In this document: piece after piece, positions 62,370 to 64,000 of the stretch
Position numbering within the stretch: the stretch's first letter is position 1
Layout: the number at the start of each line of letters is the position of its first letter
NCBI GenBank assembly: GCA_019155205.2
Contig: JAHNZQ020000308.1
Span: 1,558,621 to 1,622,620 of the forward strand
Direction: 5' to 3'
From: Gracilaria vermiculophylla
Taxonomy: Eukaryota; Rhodophyta; Florideophyceae; Gracilariales; Gracilariaceae
Length of the DNA stretch: 64,000 bases
The notes under the pieces: model-generated
What the model was told of the DNA's origin: nothing
What the model saw: only the letters and a program-made list of their open reading frames with translations
The model's database searches: none
Position numbers and translations under genes: made by a program

Positions 62370-63194
62370 TCACGTCGAAGGAACGCATTTAAGGTATAAC
62401 ACATTGAGTCTCAGATTCAGGAGAAATATCACGGCAAACAATGCAGCAGGTTTCATACTCTCGGCAAAACCTTTTGAGTACATGAAAACAATCATAGACA
62501 TTAACGCAGTTGTCATGCAAAGCGAAAAGTTCAGGATCACCGGGGCAAACAAAAAACCAGCTCGATGCCTTTTGAGAACTAAAACGGCCGAAAGCAAGAA
62601 AAATGGTAACACAACCCCAAGATCCAACACATGCACCATATTGGAAGGCAGTCCAGTTTCCTTTATGCTCTCGGGGACTGTACCATCCAACAAGTGTGGT
62701 ATAATCTCTGCGAGCCACATTGCGGAAAATAGACAAGCCATAAAAACAAAAAGAGCTGCTAATGACAACCTTAGAGCTGAATAACTTGAGGATCTAGTCA
62801 ACGCCAAGCGCAGAGCCTCAGTGTCAACGTTTATCAAGAGTCCAACCATTGAATACAGAGATAGTCCGAGTGCCGCGGTGTACATCAAGAACAGGGTATT
62901 GAAGTGGACGGTAACAGCATACATTGCATACGAATAAACCAAGTAGAGTAATATCCCCAGATGCACCAAAGGGGCTCGCATAGATCCCTTCCACGCGTAC
63001 CACCAACTTACGAGAAAAAATGGAAAGATGAGTGTCAGATTAGCAACGTCCTGTCCAATTCCTTGAGCAGCGTAGATCGGAGTTTCTAAGCGATAAGTTT
63101 CAGGCCGGAACACGCCACTGGACGATGTGTAGAAGACGAGAACACTCAACGGCAATCCCAAACGCAGCCATGGTTTTAATTCTTCGTATGCCAT
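62370..63194 (-). CDS. Multi-pass membrane protein of bacterial type, unknown
   Basis: 274 residues with about eight hydrophobic helices and almost no loops, from MAYEELKPWLRLGLPLSVLV onward. There is no signal or transit sequence. A conserved-looking loop reads HLLDGTVPESIKETGLPSNM then VHVLDLGVVLPFFLL. The GLPxNxVHVLDL motif is one I associate with uncharacterised membrane proteins of bacteria, which suggests gene transfer to the alga. No transporter signature or cofactor ligand is evident, though the His and Asp in VHVLD are candidates. Function unknown. Confidence 0.75.
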   Translation of the reverse strand: MAYEELKPWLRLGLPLSVLVFYTSSSGVFRPETYRLETPIYAAQGIGQDVANLTLIFPFFLVSWWYAWKGSMRAPLVHLGILLYLVYSYAMYAVTVHFNTLFLMYTAALGLSLYSMVGLLINVDTEALRLALTRSSSYSALRLSLAALFVFMACLFSAMWLAEIIPHLLDGTVPESIKETGLPSNMVHVLDLGVVLPFFLLSAVLVLKRHRAGFLFAPVILNFSLCMTTALMSMIVFMYSKGFAESMKPAALFAVIFLLNLRLNVLYLKCVPST

Positions 63195-64000
63195 TCTGCT
63201 CGCTTTTGGTGTTTGTTCAACACACGGAAAGAAAATAAGTTGAAAACGGTTTGTAAACCCAAGGAGCTCTGATGTACCTTTGAGGGGAGCCCTTCGCGAA
63301 CGGTTTTTCGTTGCGGATGATCTCAGTGACAGAAGTTCTCCTGCTTCATCAAAGCGACACCATCAACATTTGCTCTTCTGCTTATTTTCGCAGTGGGTCG
63401 CTGAAGGTTGAAAAAGTACACGTTTGGAGAAACAATTCAACTCGCTTCATTTGCGCTTGCCATAACTGAAAGGGTTCTGGAATATTGAACGAGCTAGAAA
63501 TGCACGAGAGGCGTGTATACAAGAGGTTATCTGAGTGCTACATCGAGACGGCAGAAGAATGAAAAGTATGTATCTCGATTAACTTCCAATCAGACGTACC
63601 AGAATATTATGGTATTCGAGAAAAGTTCGACTTTTTTCCGTGCGGTTTTAACTCAAAAAATAATCTTCTCCCGCCACAAATCATGAAGCAAAATACTTAA
63701 TTATAACGTACCTTATGGTGTGATTTTGTCAGATGAAGTGTCATTTCGGCTGTGGGCGAAAAAGTTGCGTTTGTGATTTATAACCAAACAAGCTAATCCG
63801 AGGGAAATATCGCTGCAGCAAGGAAGCTGTCGTATGCTTCTTCTGAAACTAATGCGAGAAATGAGCAGCAATTGACGAAATCTCTTGTACGAACTGTTAA
63901 ATTTGAAGGTTTTTATGAAGAGTTTATTTAGTTCCAAAGTGTTTCCCAAAATCGCTTATCGAATAGCACACTATGAAGCCTTCTCTTTTTTTATAGCTAG
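63195..64000. other. Intergenic to the window edge, no gene seen
   Basis: 806 bases. A 78-codon frame (63713-63949, minus) is AT-rich and not convincing. A gene could start beyond the edge. Confidence 0.45.

Noticed and set aside
1..64000. Search for tRNA genes by the GGTTCGAATCC-type T-arm on both strands
   Set aside because: By eye, no T-arm word was accompanied by an acceptor stem; a covariance search (tRNAscan-SE) would be needed to be certain.
1..64000. Search for a defence, biosynthetic or mobile gene cluster
   Set aside because: Neighbouring genes have unrelated housekeeping roles and alternate in strand; no coordinated new system is supported.

Overview
This is a nuclear window from a photosynthetic eukaryote, most probably a red alga. 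The deciding gene is a phycobilisome linker (58950-59999) that carries an N-terminal plastid-targeting extension. Nuclear linker genes of this kind occur in red algae and glaucophytes. The moderate base composition and few, very short introns fit a red alga better. PGRL1, several presequence-bearing proteins, a full Dicer and a meiotic MSH5 agree with this and argue against the reduced Cyanidiophyceae. The assignment is an inference from gene content, and genus and species cannot be given.

The window is compact. I count 32 supported protein genes on both strands, most of them a single uninterrupted exon. Where introns occur they are 67-111 bases long with GT..AG ends, and I rebuilt them by hand for gamma-carbonic anhydrase, MSH5, the purN-type GAR transformylase, SF3B6, a MIC19-like protein, a YjbQ-family protein, a small tail-anchored protein, a complex I B9-like subunit and ZFPL1. 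Many neighbours are head to head over 360-680 bases. I saw no rRNA, tRNA, CRISPR or intact mobile element. One 100-base run of N (11499-11598) lies inside a gene.

Layout. 0-16.8 kb: a plastid-type unknown protein, gamma-CA and ornithine aminotransferase (divergent, both mitochondrial), 2.7 kb of empty sequence, MSH5, a gap-broken gene, GAR transformylase, SF3B6, a MIC19-like protein and a tweety/prominin-like membrane protein. 17.8-28 kb: SF3B5, Pol I subunit A49, the YjbQ-family gene with a probable 5-base microexon, a tail-anchored protein, B9, ZFPL1, a Cys-His protein and PGRL1. 28-42.9 kb: a carnosine N-methyltransferase-like enzyme, a coiled-coil protein, SGF11, NSF/Sec18, a G-patch protein, an organellar RRM protein and APC10 with an internal insertion. 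44.7-64 kb: Dicer, a low-molecular-weight tyrosine phosphatase, a Myb/SANT-like protein, beta-tubulin, YJU2, the phycobilisome linker, a GNAT-Nudix fusion and a bacterial-looking membrane protein.

The genes are mostly housekeeping. Three are spliceosomal (SF3B5, SF3B6, YJU2), two serve photosynthesis (linker, PGRL1), two serve mitochondrial complex I (gamma-CA, B9) and two serve membrane traffic (NSF, ZFPL1). No operon-like functional cluster or clearly new multi-gene system is visible. The most unusual items are the 5-base microexon, the GNAT-Nudix fusion, the charged insertion in APC10, the helicase insertion in Dicer and the repeat-rich promoter of the linker.
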